Counted from the first letter of the stretch, positions 18,420 through 27,668 are shown. The stretch is 46,849 bases of DNA from Lysobacterales bacterium (GCA_002632325.1 NSJK01000025.1:1-46849); one strand, 5' to 3'. Numbers and translations are program-made. The notes: a model not told the origin generated them from the sequence alone.

Positions 18420-19601
18420 ATGAACACAAGCAGCAGCGACGCACGCGTCGTCGTTCCCGATCCACTTCGCCTTGGCCAGGTCCAAGCCCTGTGCGACCTC
18501 ACGGAACCCTACGCCCACGACAACGAGGCCGATGCGCTGTTCGTCGCCGCGATGAACGAAATCATCGCCTGGCATGCACAGCACAACGATTTCTACCGGC
18601 GTCTGCTCGCGCGGCGCGGCCCGCGCGACGGTCAGGTGCGCACGCTCGATGACTGCATCGCCCTGCCCGGCATCCATGCCAATTTTTTCAAGACCCACGA
18701 GATCACCTCGATCGCGCCCGCACAGGTTGCGCTGCACCTGACTTCCTCGGGCACGACCGGGCAGAAGTCGCAGATGTTCTTCGATGCCTGGTCGATCGGC
18801 GCCGGCCAGCAGATGGTCGGCAAGATTTACCAGCACTACGGCTGGGTGAGCGAGAGTCCCGTCAACTACCTGTTGTTCAACTACGAGCCGCTCACCGACT
18901 GGAAGGTCGGCACGTCGTGGACCTCGCAGTCGCTCACGCGCTTTGCGCCGGCCCATGACTTGCGCTACGCACTGCGCCGCACCGGCGCGGGAGGCCACGA
19001 GTTCGATGTCTACGGCGCGATCGCCTGCCTGCAGGAATACGCGCAGCAGGGTTTGCCGGTGCGCATCTTCGGCTTTCCCGCCTTCGTCAACGCCACGCTC
19101 GAGCGCATGCAGGCGCTGGGCCTGCCCGCGCTCAAGCTCGCGCCCGGATCGATGACCTTCTTCGGCGGCGGCTGGAAGGGCCAGGCCGACAAGGCGATCC
19201 CGAAACCTGCGCTGCAGGCACGCATCGAACAGCAACTGGGCATTGACAACGCGCTCATCCGCGACGGCTTCGGCTCGGTCGAACACAGCGTGCCCTACAT
19301 CGAATGCGCGCGACATCATTTCCACATTCCGGTGTGGTCGCGCGTGGTGATCCGCGATGTCGCCACGCTCGAACCATTGCCCGCGGGCGAGCCGGGTTTT
19401 CTCAATTTCATTTCCGCCTATGTCACTTCGTCGCCCTCGCACAACGTGATCATGGGCGACCTGGCCGCGTGGTATCCGGGCAGCGACTGCGGCTGCGGGC
19501 TCGATGCGCCCTGGTTCGACCTGCTCGGTCGCGCCGGCGCCGGCAAGAATCGCAGTTGCGCGGTCGCCGCCGCCGAATTGCTCAAGGGGAATGCCGCATG
19601 A
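18420..19601 (+). CDS. LuxE-type acyl-protein synthetase
   Basis: A 393-residue member of the LuxE family, which adenylates a fatty acid and carries the acyl group on a cysteine for reduction by LuxC. LHLTSSGTTGQKSQ near residue 105 is the adenylate-forming P-loop, and GSMTFFGGGWKG and RDGFGSVEHSVPY are further family blocks. Cys380 in GKNRSCAVAA near the C-terminus matches the position of the acyl-accepting Cys of LuxE. The ATG at 18420 is preferred over a 34-codon upstream extension lacking similarity. It is the first gene of five overlapping genes; the next starts inside its stop codon. Confidence 0.88.
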   Translation: MNTSSSDARVVVPDPLRLGQVQALCDLTEPYAHDNEADALFVAAMNEIIAWHAQHNDFYRRLLARRGPRDGQVRTLDDCIALPGIHANFFKTHEITSIAPAQVALHLTSSGTTGQKSQMFFDAWSIGAGQQMVGKIYQHYGWVSESPVNYLLFNYEPLTDWKVGTSWTSQSLTRFAPAHDLRYALRRTGAGGHEFDVYGAIACLQEYAQQGLPVRIFGFPAFVNATLERMQALGLPALKLAPGSMTFFGGGWKGQADKAIPKPALQARIEQQLGIDNALIRDGFGSVEHSVPYIECARHHFHIPVWSRVVIRDVATLEPLPAGEPGFLNFISAYVTSSPSHNVIMGDLAAWYPGSDCGCGLDAPWFDLLGRAGAGKNRSCAVAAAELLKGNAA

Positions 19602-22156
19602 ACTGGCCGCAGCCTGATCCGAACACGCCGCACCTGTGGCAGGGCCAATGGCTCGACGATGTCGGTCTCGACGCGCATCTGAGCGCGCTCGCCGACGAAC
19701 TGCATGCCGACCTCGCGCGCGAATCACCCTTGCCGGCGTTGCTGCGCGCGGCCGATGCACTGAGCGTGAAACTGCGCCCCGGCGCAAACCACGATGCGGC
19801 CCTTGTCGATTCGTTGCTGGCAACGCTGCGCGCGGATCCGGCCACCGATGAGGCACAAGCACGCGCGATGCTCGCCACGCTGGCCGAACACCTCTCGCGC
19901 GGCGCGCTCGAAACCAAGTTGCGCCGTGAGCTCGGCAGCCTTGTACCGACCACGCCGCGTCGCATCGATGGCGCGATCGACACTTTCGAGGCCTGGGCGC
20001 CGCTCGGCCTGCTCGTGCACGTGGCGCCAGGCAACGTACCGACCGTCGCGCCGTTGACGGTGATCGAAGGCTTGCTCGCGGGCAACGTCAACATTCTCAA
20101 GGCCAGCAGTGGCGTGCCGCCGTTCGCCCAGCACCTGCTGTCGGTGCTGATCGAGCTTGATGCCGAGCGCGTGCTCGCGCCGTTCATCAGCGTGGTCAGC
20201 CTGCCCTCGCGCGACACTGTGCGGCTCAAGGCCCTGTTCGCGCTCGCCGACGGAATCGCGGCCTGGGGCGGCGAAGCCGCGGTCGCGGCGGTCAACGAGC
20301 TCGCACCGGCCGGTTGCCGCGTGGTCGACTGGGGCCACAAGATTTCCTTCGCCTATTGCGCTGCCGAATGCCTGGATGACGAACAGGTCCTCGAAGCACT
20401 CGCACGCGATGTCTGTCTGATCGAGCAACAGGCCTGCTCCAGCCCGCAATGTCTGTACGCCGAGGTCGACAACCGCGAAGCGCTGTTCGCGTTTGCCGAA
20501 CGCTTTGCCAAGGTACTCGCGCGCGTATCTGCGCAGATGCCGCGCGCCGCAGGCGCCGAACCCGGACCGCAGGAGTGGGCCGATATCACCACCGCCTGCG
20601 TGCTTGCGGATCTGGAAACCGCCTGGTCCGACGGCACGCGCGTGTTCGCCGCGGCCGACCGCAGTTGGCGCGTGCTCGCCGAGGACAATCCGGCGCTGCG
20701 TGCCTCGCCGTTGTTCCGCACGATCTGGATCAAGCGCCTCGCACCAACGCAGATCGTCGACATGCTGCGGCCGATGCGGCGCTGGCTACAGACCGCGGGG
20801 CTGGCCTGTCCGCTGCCGCGACTGGCTGAACTGTCCACGCGCCTGCTTGCCGCCGGCGTGTTGCGCGTGGCACGTGTGGGCGAGCAATTGGGCGGTTATG
20901 TCGGCGGGCCGCACGATGGCGTCTACGCACTGCAGCGCTACAGCCGTCGCGTGAGTCTGGAGCTGCCGGAAACCACGCGATCGATTTCCAGTTTCGACGA
21001 GTTGATCGCCGCGCCGCCACCGCCGCTCACCGGCGTACAGGTGATGGACAAGGCCGCCTTCGTCGCGCTCACACCCGATGCCGCCAAGGCGCAGCTGATG
21101 TTTCGCAGCGGCGGCAGCTCGGGCGATCCGAAGATGAGCACGTTCAGCTGGGACGACTACCACACGCAGATGCGCGCGGCCGCCGACGGCCTGCGCGCGG
21201 CCGGGCTCGATCCGGCAAGCGACCGCTGCATGAACCTGTTCTTCGCCGGTCACCTGTACGGCGGCTTCGTGAGTTTCTGGAGCATCCTCGAAGCGCTGGG
21301 CGCATATCAATTGCCGATGACCGGCGTCGATGACCTCGCCGAGGTCGCGCACACCATCGTCGCGCGCAAGGTCGATACCTTGCTTGGCATGCCGTTCTAT
21401 CTCAATCGCCTGTTCAGCGAGCAGGCGCAGCTGCTGCGCGACTACGGAGGCGTGCAGAAGGTGTTTTTCGGCGGCGAGCACATGGCCACGGCGCTGCGCC
21501 GCCGGCTCCGCGAGGAATTCGGAGTCAAGTTAATCCGCGCCGCATCCTACGGCAGCAACGATGCCGGCCCGCTCGGCTATCAGTGCGGGCACTGCGAGGA
21601 TGCGGTCTACCACGTGCTCACGCAGTCGCAATATCTGGAGATCCTCGACAGCGAGCGCGACGCGCCCGCGGCCGAGGGCACGCCGGGGCGACTGGTGTTC
21701 ACCTCGCGTCACCGCAGCAGCGTGCCGCTGCAGCGCTACGAGATCGGTGACATGGGACGTTGGGTCGATGGCGACTGCGCTTGTGGCCGCGGCGCACCAC
21801 GCTTCGAATTGCTCGGCCGCTACGGTGACCTGTTCCGCGCGCCGGCCTTCTTCAACTACAGTCGCTTCGTGCGCACGCTGTCCGAGGAAGGCGCTTACGC
21901 AGGGCCCGTGCAGCTCGAACTCAGCCACGATGGCATACGCCACCGCATCAAGGTGCGCGTGCTCGAGGGTTCGGCGCCTGCCGCCGAAACCGTGCGCGCG
22001 CTGTTGCTCGCGCATGATCCGGACCTGCGCCACTTCGTGGAAGACGGCGAGCCGATGACCGGACTCAACATCGAACACGCACCGCTAGAACGCTTCGCCG
22101 CCAACGCGGTGACCGGCAAACTCAAATCCATCGTCGACCTGCGGAGTCCTGCATGA
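19598..22156 (+). CDS. LuxC-type acyl-CoA reductase fused to a PaaK/LuxE-like adenylating domain
   Basis: An 852-residue two-domain protein. Residues 1-460 are LuxC-like: PLGLLVHVAPGNVPTVAPLT (about 135-154), the cofactor region NILKASSGVPPF, and EQQACSSPQ with Cys280 as the catalytic thiol. Residues about 465-850 are a PaaK/LuxE-like adenylate-forming domain with RSGGSSGDPKMS (503-514), FFGGEHMATALRRRL, SYGSNDAGPLGY and YEIGDMGRWV. LuxC alone is about 480 residues, so this is a true fusion joining activation and reduction in one chain. Expected product is a fatty aldehyde. No luxA or luxB is near. The start overlaps the luxE-like stop (ATGA), which argues against the longer upstream frame. 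Confidence 0.87.
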   Translation: MNWPQPDPNTPHLWQGQWLDDVGLDAHLSALADELHADLARESPLPALLRAADALSVKLRPGANHDAALVDSLLATLRADPATDEAQARAMLATLAEHLSRGALETKLRRELGSLVPTTPRRIDGAIDTFEAWAPLGLLVHVAPGNVPTVAPLTVIEGLLAGNVNILKASSGVPPFAQHLLSVLIELDAERVLAPFISVVSLPSRDTVRLKALFALADGIAAWGGEAAVAAVNELAPAGCRVVDWGHKISFAYCAAECLDDEQVLEALARDVCLIEQQACSSPQCLYAEVDNREALFAFAERFAKVLARVSAQMPRAAGAEPGPQEWADITTACVLADLETAWSDGTRVFAAADRSWRVLAEDNPALRASPLFRTIWIKRLAPTQIVDMLRPMRRWLQTAGLACPLPRLAELSTRLLAAGVLRVARVGEQLGGYVGGPHDGVYALQRYSRRVSLELPETTRSISSFDELIAAPPPPLTGVQVMDKAAFVALTPDAAKAQLMFRSGGSSGDPKMSTFSWDDYHTQMRAAADGLRAAGLDPASDRCMNLFFAGHLYGGFVSFWSILEALGAYQLPMTGVDDLAEVAHTIVARKVDTLLGMPFYLNRLFSEQAQLLRDYGGVQKVFFGGEHMATALRRRLREEFGVKLIRAASYGSNDAGPLGYQCGHCEDAVYHVLTQSQYLEILDSERDAPAAEGTPGRLVFTSRHRSSVPLQRYEIGDMGRWVDGDCACGRGAPRFELLGRYGDLFRAPAFFNYSRFVRTLSEEGAYAGPVQLELSHDGIRHRIKVRVLEGSAPAAETVRALLLAHDPDLRHFVEDGEPMTGLNIEHAPLERFAANAVTGKLKSIVDLRSPA

Positions 22157-23427
22157 TCGTCCACTACCCGCTCGACACCATCGTCGGCACCGCGCGGCAG
22201 TTGTCGCCCTACTACCGCGAGTTGTATGCGGGCCTGCCCGAGCGCCCCACGCTCGCGCAACTGCCGGTGATCGAGCAGAAGGCGTTCTGGGCCGCCAATA
22301 CCACCCAGGACAATCGCCTCCTCACCGGGCCGATGCACGATGGCATGGTGTTCAAGAGCGGTGGCACCACGGGCGAGCCCAAGTTCTCGGTCTACAGCCG
22401 CAGCGAATGGGCCGCGTTCACCGGCGTGTTCGGCATCGGCCTCGACGCCGGCGGCCTTACGGACGGCGATCGCGTGGCCAACCTGTTCTATGCGGGCGAG
22501 CTGTATTCCTCGTTCATCTTCATCATGCATTCGCTGCTCGCGGCGCGCGCAGGCAGCCTGCAGTTTCCGCTCTCGGGCCGCGCCGATGCCGAACTGGTCG
22601 AGCATGTGGTGGCCGATTTTTCGATCAACACGGTCGTCGGCACGCCGACCACATTGATGAACCTCGCCGCGCACTACATCGCCGGTGGGCGCACGGCGCC
22701 CGCGGTGCGTCGCCTGTTGTTCGGCGGTGAATCGCTGTATGCCGATCAGCGCGAGATCCTGCGCCAGGCCTTCCCGCAGGCACAGGCCGGTTCGGTCGGC
22801 TACGCCAGCGTCGATGCCGGCTTGCTCGGTTACGCCGATCCATCCTGCGGTCCGGATGAACATCGCGCGTTCTCGCGCTACACGCACATCGAAATCCTCG
22901 ACGAAACCAGCGGCGAGGTGATCGAGGAGGAAGGCCGCGTCGGCCGCGTGATCGTCACCAATCTCACGCGCCTGCTGATGCCGATCCTGCGTTACCCGGC
23001 CGGCGATCTGGGCTGCTGGATCGAGCCTGCGGGCACGCTCGATCGCAAGTTCCGACTCATGGGCCGCAGCGAGGAAGGCGCGCGCGTGGGTCCCGCGACG
23101 CTGTATGTCGAAGACGTGCGCCAGGTGTTGCGCAGCTTCCACGAGCGCGTCGGTGCGAGCGACTTCCAGATGCTGGTCGAGCATGTCGAACACCGCGATC
23201 GCCTCACCCTGCGTGTGGCCTGCGCCGCCGATGCCATCACACGCGGCGCGCTCGAAAGTGAACTCATCGACGCCCTGCTCGCCGCGCGGCCGATGCTGGT
23301 CGATCTGCTCAACCAGGACATGATCCATCGGCTGCGCATCGAATGGGTCGCGCTTGGCGGTCTGGAAACCAATGCGCGCTCGGGCAAGCTCAAGCGTGTG
23401 ATCGATCGTCGTCATGAACGTCGCTGA
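22153..23427 (+). CDS. PaaK-like adenylate-forming enzyme
   Basis: A 424-residue member of the phenylacetate-CoA ligase / coenzyme F390 synthetase / LuxE-PaaK superfamily. FKSGGTTGEPKFSVYSRSEW near residue 67 is the ATP P-loop; NTVVGTPTTLMNLAAHYI, RLLFGGESLYADQREIL, GSVGYASVDAGLLGY and MPILRYPAGDLGCW follow in the family order; the C-terminal small domain contains the Lys-rich LKRVIDRRHERR end. It is the third adenylating module in this operon, possibly with its own acyl or aryl substrate. It overlaps the previous gene by four bases and the next by fourteen. Confidence 0.85.
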   Translation: MIVHYPLDTIVGTARQLSPYYRELYAGLPERPTLAQLPVIEQKAFWAANTTQDNRLLTGPMHDGMVFKSGGTTGEPKFSVYSRSEWAAFTGVFGIGLDAGGLTDGDRVANLFYAGELYSSFIFIMHSLLAARAGSLQFPLSGRADAELVEHVVADFSINTVVGTPTTLMNLAAHYIAGGRTAPAVRRLLFGGESLYADQREILRQAFPQAQAGSVGYASVDAGLLGYADPSCGPDEHRAFSRYTHIEILDETSGEVIEEEGRVGRVIVTNLTRLLMPILRYPAGDLGCWIEPAGTLDRKFRLMGRSEEGARVGPATLYVEDVRQVLRSFHERVGASDFQMLVEHVEHRDRLTLRVACAADAITRGALESELIDALLAARPMLVDLLNQDMIHRLRIEWVALGGLETNARSGKLKRVIDRRHERR

Positions 23428-24907
23428 AGGCAGTCTGCCGCGCGGCGCGTGTCGGCTCACGCTGAGCAACGAGCCGGCCGCGACTGCGCTCGCCTGCGCG
23501 CTGGCACGCGCGCACGCGGCGCAATTGGGTTTCGACGAGCGCGAGCTCGCGCAGATCGAGCTGGGTGTCGAGGAAGCGGTGTCCAATGTCGTGCGCCACG
23601 CGTTTCCCGCCGATGAGGAAGCGGTCTTCGATGTGAGTTTCCAACCCACGACATTGGGTCTGGAAATCCTGATCCACGATCAGGGCCTGCCGTTCGACCC
23701 AAGCCGCATTGCCGACTTCGATCCGCTGGCCGAAACCGAGGCTCAGGGTGGCCTGGGCATGCACCTGATCCGCCGCGCGTTCGACGAGGTCGAATACCGC
23801 AACCTCGGCCGTGGCGGCAAGCTCACGCGCCTGCTCAAGTACCGCAGCGGGATTCCGATCGGCGAGCGTCGACTGGTCCCGTCAGCGGCGGACGCGGCGA
23901 ACGAGCCGGTCAGCCAGATCCGCTTGTTGCAAGCCGATGACGCGCTCGAGGTTTCGCGACTGATCCATCAGGCCTATGGCTATTCCTATCCCTACGAACA
24001 CATCTATTTTCCCGAGCGCGTTCAGGCACTCAATGCAGGCGGCGAGCTGTGTTCGGCGATCGCGGTGACTGCATCGGGACGTATCGCCGGGCATGCCGCC
24101 CTGGTGATCGACGCCAACCGGAGCGATCGCGCGGAACTCGCGATCGTCGTCACGCACATGGAGTTTCGTGGGCAGGGCGTGGCGCGGCGCATCGGCGATT
24201 TCCTCATCGACAACGCGCATGCGCGCGGTGTGCGCATGCTGTTCACCAATGCCGTGACCGCGCATCCCTACACGCAGCAGTTCATGCATCAGCTCGGCTT
24301 CCGCGATTGCGCGCTGTTGCCCGGCCATGCGCCTTCATCGCTGCGTTTCCGCAAGATTGCCGAAGACCTGCCGCAACGTGAGAGCTGCATGCTGCTGGTG
24401 CGCTATCTCGACGCGACCTGCCGCGGCGAACGCAGTGCCAGTCTGCCGGCCGCGCATCGGGCGATGATCGCAGCAATCTACGCCAATCTCGACATACCAC
24501 TGCGCGAGGCGGCGGCCGAGCCGGCCGGCGCGCAAGCCGCACTTGCACGCATCGAGGCCTCGATCCACACCGGGCTCGAACTGGCTCAGCTCAAGGTCGA
24601 GCGGTGGGGCGCGGATGCGCTCGACATCCTGCGTGCACGTCTGGCGCAGTTGCGTCGCGAGCGCATGGCGGTCATCGAACTGCAACTGCCGTTGTGCGAT
24701 CCGCAAACCTGCGACGCGCTGCCCGCGGTGGAAGCGCTCGGGTTCTGCTTCAGTGGCGTCGCACCCGGTGTGAGCGCAGACGAGGATCGACTGGTGTTCG
24801 ATTTCGTTGCCGACGGTGGTTTCGACTACACCGCGCTGCAACTGCACTCACCGCTCGCGCAAGCACTGCGCGAACACATCGTCGGACACGGCGCCGAGGC
24901 CGCGTGA
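23414..24907 (+). CDS. RsbW-like ATPase fused to a GNAT acetyltransferase
   Basis: A 497-residue fusion. Residues 10-145 are an anti-sigma-factor kinase type HATPase: N-box ELGVEEAVSNVVRHAF (49-64), G1 DQGLPFDP (89-96), G2 GGLGMHLIRRAFDE (112-125). Residues about 167-310 are a GNAT domain with the acetyl-CoA loop FRGQGVARRIGDFL (251-264) and a typical HPYTQQFMHQLGF motif after it. The remaining 180 residues include a helical linker and a half-GNAT-like strand block (CDALPAVEALGFCFSGVAPG). It could phosphorylate the STAS protein encoded nearby and acylate a partner, but both roles are inferred. It overlaps both neighbours, so it is tightly linked to the acyl enzymes and phosphatase. Confidence 0.83.
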   Translation: MNVAEGSLPRGACRLTLSNEPAATALACALARAHAAQLGFDERELAQIELGVEEAVSNVVRHAFPADEEAVFDVSFQPTTLGLEILIHDQGLPFDPSRIADFDPLAETEAQGGLGMHLIRRAFDEVEYRNLGRGGKLTRLLKYRSGIPIGERRLVPSAADAANEPVSQIRLLQADDALEVSRLIHQAYGYSYPYEHIYFPERVQALNAGGELCSAIAVTASGRIAGHAALVIDANRSDRAELAIVVTHMEFRGQGVARRIGDFLIDNAHARGVRMLFTNAVTAHPYTQQFMHQLGFRDCALLPGHAPSSLRFRKIAEDLPQRESCMLLVRYLDATCRGERSASLPAAHRAMIAAIYANLDIPLREAAAEPAGAQAALARIEASIHTGLELAQLKVERWGADALDILRARLAQLRRERMAVIELQLPLCDPQTCDALPAVEALGFCFSGVAPGVSADEDRLVFDFVADGGFDYTALQLHSPLAQALREHIVGHGAEAA

Positions 24908-26835
24908 AGACCGCGCTGCTGCGCCCGCGTTGGAGCTCGCGACTGCATGCGCGTCTGATCTTCGCGATCGGCGCAGCGCTCGTCCTAATCGATGGCGCGC
25001 GCATGACGATCGGCTACCGCGACGACCGCGCGCAGGCGCAGAGCCAGGTGCGAGCCTATCTTTCGGAAGTGACCCAACATCGCGCCGCGGTGCTGGCCGC
25101 GCGGCTCGGCGATGTCATGCAGGCGACGCGCGCGAGCGCCTGGTTTCTCGGCTCCGGCCATCTCGCCTTTGACGATCCGACCCTGCTCGACGCGCTCACC
25201 GGCACGGTGCAGCAGACACCGCTCATCTACGGCAGCGCAGTCGCCTTGCCGCCCAACGTGGATCATCGCGCGCTCTACGTGCACCGCAAGGGCGAGCAGC
25301 TCGTGCGCATCGCGCATGCCGAACAGCGCGTGGAATACGCCGACCAGCATTGGTTCAGCGACGCGGTCGCCGCGGACAAGCCGATCTGGAGCGCGCCGTA
25401 CTTCGATCGCGAACTCGGCGAAACGCGCATGGTCACCTACTCGGTACCGTGGACATACCCGCGCGGCGGCACCGCGGTGCTGACCGCCGATCTCCAGCTC
25501 GACACGCTCGACATCGGCTGGTCGAGTCCCTGGGGTGGCAGCACGCGCATCGTCGATGGCAGCGGGCGTTACCTCGCCAGCTCGGGTGACGTGTCGCCCC
25601 AGCACGACAGCGTATTCGACGCCGCCAAGGCGCTCGGCGTGAGCGCCCTGCAGCAGGCGGGCGAAGAGATGCAGCGCGGTGGCAGCGGCATCGTGCGCAC
25701 CCACGATCCGCGCTTTGGCGGCGAGGCGGTGTGGATTTCGTGGGCGCCGATCGGCGGCACCGACTGGAGCCTCATGGCCCTGCTTTACGAGGATCGGGTG
25801 CTCGCCAATGCGCGTGCACAATTGCTGCACCAGTTCCTGCTGTCACTGGCGGCGCTGGCACTCGTGCTCGGCGTGCTGGTGGCGGTGACGCGACGCCTCA
25901 CGCGGCCGCTCGATGCACTGCGCCGGGTCGCGCGCGCGGTGCGTCATGGCGATCATTCGCAGCGCACCGGGGTTCCGGCACGGCGCGATGAGGTCGCGCA
26001 GTTCGCACACGCCTTCGACGGCATGCTCGACGCGCTGCAGGTCAGCCAGGACGAACGCCTGCACGAAGCCGAACGTCGCCAGCACATCGAGGGTGAACTC
26101 GCTGCCGCACGCGAGCTGCAACGACGCTTGTTACCTCCGGATTGGCCGCAGTGGAGCCGCAATGCCGGTCCGACGCCGGGCTTTGCTTTCCACGGCCTGT
26201 GCGAACCGGCCACACTCATGAGCGGAGACTTTTACGACGCGTTCCGCCTTGATGAGAACACGATCTCGCTTTGCGTCGCCGATGTCTGCGGCAAGGGCAG
26301 CGCGGCGGCGCTGTACATGGCGATGGTCTACACACGCCTGCGCGATTTCTCTGCGTCGGGCCGCAGTCCTGCACAGATCCTGGCCGAAACAAACCGAATG
26401 CTCTGCGACGAGCGCGAGGACGGCATGTTCGTGACCCTCGTGCTGGTGCATTACCGCTGGCGCGATGGTCAGCTTGCGTTTGCCTGCGCCGGCCACCCGC
26501 CGCCCTTGATCGTTCGCCACGACGGCAGCATCGAAACACTCACCGAGCGCGATGGTCTGGTCGGCGCCTTCGCCGACAGCCACTATCACGACGCGCAAGC
26601 GCAGCTCGGTCTCGGCGACAGCCTGCTGCTCTACAGCGACGGCATCACCGAAGCCGGACCTGACGCCGATCGCATGTACGGCGCGGCGCGCTTGCATGAC
26701 AGCGCTCGCCGCGCGGCCGACCTGCCGCTGGATGTCCTGTGCAGCACGATCGTCGGCGAGGTGCTCGAGCACTGCGGGCACACGCCGGGCGATGACATCA
26801 CGCTGCTGGCGGCGCGGCGACTGGCTGCGTCCTGA
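24904..26835 (+). CDS. RsbU/SpoIIE-type PP2C phosphatase with extracytoplasmic sensor
   Basis: A 643-residue signalling protein starting at a GTG overlapping the previous stop. A first membrane helix (about 16-35) is followed by a periplasmic Cache-like sensor domain (about 40-310, with DQHWFSDAVAADKPIWSAPY, typical of double Cache sensors), a second helix (LLSLAALALVLGVLVAV), a HAMP linker (RRLTRPLDALRRVARAV) and a short coiled coil. The C-terminal PP2C-SpoIIE domain has SGDFYDAF, VADVCGKGSAAALYMAM, FACAGHPPPL, SLLLYSDGITEA and PGDDITLL, the metal-binding Asp set. It should dephosphorylate a STAS anti-anti-sigma protein in response to an external signal. The last 38 bases overlap the convergent kinase gene. 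Confidence 0.9.
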   Translation: MKTALLRPRWSSRLHARLIFAIGAALVLIDGARMTIGYRDDRAQAQSQVRAYLSEVTQHRAAVLAARLGDVMQATRASAWFLGSGHLAFDDPTLLDALTGTVQQTPLIYGSAVALPPNVDHRALYVHRKGEQLVRIAHAEQRVEYADQHWFSDAVAADKPIWSAPYFDRELGETRMVTYSVPWTYPRGGTAVLTADLQLDTLDIGWSSPWGGSTRIVDGSGRYLASSGDVSPQHDSVFDAAKALGVSALQQAGEEMQRGGSGIVRTHDPRFGGEAVWISWAPIGGTDWSLMALLYEDRVLANARAQLLHQFLLSLAALALVLGVLVAVTRRLTRPLDALRRVARAVRHGDHSQRTGVPARRDEVAQFAHAFDGMLDALQVSQDERLHEAERRQHIEGELAAARELQRRLLPPDWPQWSRNAGPTPGFAFHGLCEPATLMSGDFYDAFRLDENTISLCVADVCGKGSAAALYMAMVYTRLRDFSASGRSPAQILAETNRMLCDEREDGMFVTLVLVHYRWRDGQLAFACAGHPPPLIVRHDGSIETLTERDGLVGAFADSHYHDAQAQLGLGDSLLLYSDGITEAGPDADRMYGAARLHDSARRAADLPLDVLCSTIVGEVLEHCGHTPGDDITLLAARRLAAS

Positions 26836-27244
26836 AGCGCAGACGCAAGCGGTTGGACCGGCCGACACGTTGATACTCGAAGCCATCGGCGAGACGCTGC
26901 ACGAGCACGAGGCCCAGTCCGCCGACTGGAATCTCATCGAGCGAGCGCGCCGGAGCGGGCGCGGCTTGCGCCGTCGGATCGAAGGTCGGGCCGTTGTCGC
27001 TCACCAGCACTTCGATGCCGTCGTTCCCCTGTTGCAGACAAACTTCGAAAGCATGGCCATCGCGACCTTGCGCCGCATGCTCGACGATATTGGCCGCCAG
27101 CTCATCAAGCGCAAGCAGGATGCGATGGGTGGCGTGTGCATCCACGCCTGCCTGCGCGAGCCAGGCGCTCGCCTGCGCCTGCAAGGCGGCGAGACCGGAA
27201 TGATCGGCCGGCACGCACCAGCGACCACCCCATTCGGCGCTCAC
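26798..27244 (-). CDS. RsbW-like serine kinase / anti-sigma factor
   Basis: A 148-residue HATPase_c_2 protein. N-box ILLALDELAANIVEHAA (about 42-58), G1 VSDNGPTFDP (about 80-89) and G2 VGGLGLVLVQRLADGF (about 106-121) are intact, as in RsbW and SpoIIAB. Such proteins phosphorylate a STAS partner with ATP and bind a sigma factor or other target. It overlaps the upstream STAS gene by four bases and its 3' end overlaps the convergent phosphatase gene by 38 bases. With the STAS protein, the phosphatase and the HATPase-GNAT fusion it forms a partner-switching set. The target sigma factor is not obvious; the ECF gene at 12.4 kb is distant. Confidence 0.88.
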   Translation of the reverse strand: MSAEWGGRWCVPADHSGLAALQAQASAWLAQAGVDAHATHRILLALDELAANIVEHAAQGRDGHAFEVCLQQGNDGIEVLVSDNGPTFDPTAQAAPAPARSLDEIPVGGLGLVLVQRLADGFEYQRVGRSNRLRLRFRTQPVAAPPAA

Positions 27245-27567
27245 GGCGCAGCGGCCCCACCGATGCGCAGATGGCTATCCAGACCGGCCATCACGAACAC
27301 CTCGCGCACGAGCGGCGTCAGGTGCGCGAGTTCGAAACGCTCGCCGCCGACCCGCCGCGCGGCGAGAATGCACAGACGCAGAAAGGCCGAGGCGACGAAA
27401 TCGCTGCCGGCCAAATCGAAGCGCAATTGCTGGTTTGGCTCGACTTGTTCGACCTGCGCCAGCAGCGCGTCATTGAGCACGGCGCAGCCGGCGCTGTCGA
27501 GCCGACCGTGAAACCAGACGCTCAGAACCTGCGGCGAGGATGCGACCTCGAAGCGCGGTGTGGACAT
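27241..27567 (-). CDS. STAS domain anti-anti-sigma factor
   Basis: A 108-residue single STAS domain. Strand-helix order fits SpoIIAA/RsbV: SVWFHGRLDSAGCAVLNDAL, then LRFDLAGSDFVASAFLRLCI, in which Ser60 lies where the phospho-acceptor Ser of the DSSGL loop is found. The loop reads VASAF rather than the usual IDSSG, so it is divergent. The C-terminal FELAHLTPLVREVFVMAGLD is typical. A longer upstream frame is antisense to the aminotransferase and is rejected; the ATG at 27567 has GGAGA upstream. It is the first gene of the minus-strand pair. Confidence 0.88.
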   Translation of the reverse strand: MSTPRFEVASSPQVLSVWFHGRLDSAGCAVLNDALLAQVEQVEPNQQLRFDLAGSDFVASAFLRLCILAARRVGGERFELAHLTPLVREVFVMAGLDSHLRIGGAAAP

Positions 27568-27668
27568 GCAGACTCTCCGGCAGGATGGTGACCGATACGG
27601 AAGAACGCCACGAGCATAGCGCATGCGCATCGACGCGCCGCAACACCATCCGCATGACCGCCACACGC

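Noticed and set aside
18420..26835. Complete lux bioluminescence operon
   Set aside because: No luciferase alpha or beta subunit gene and no luxD are present; only LuxC/LuxE-like chemistry.
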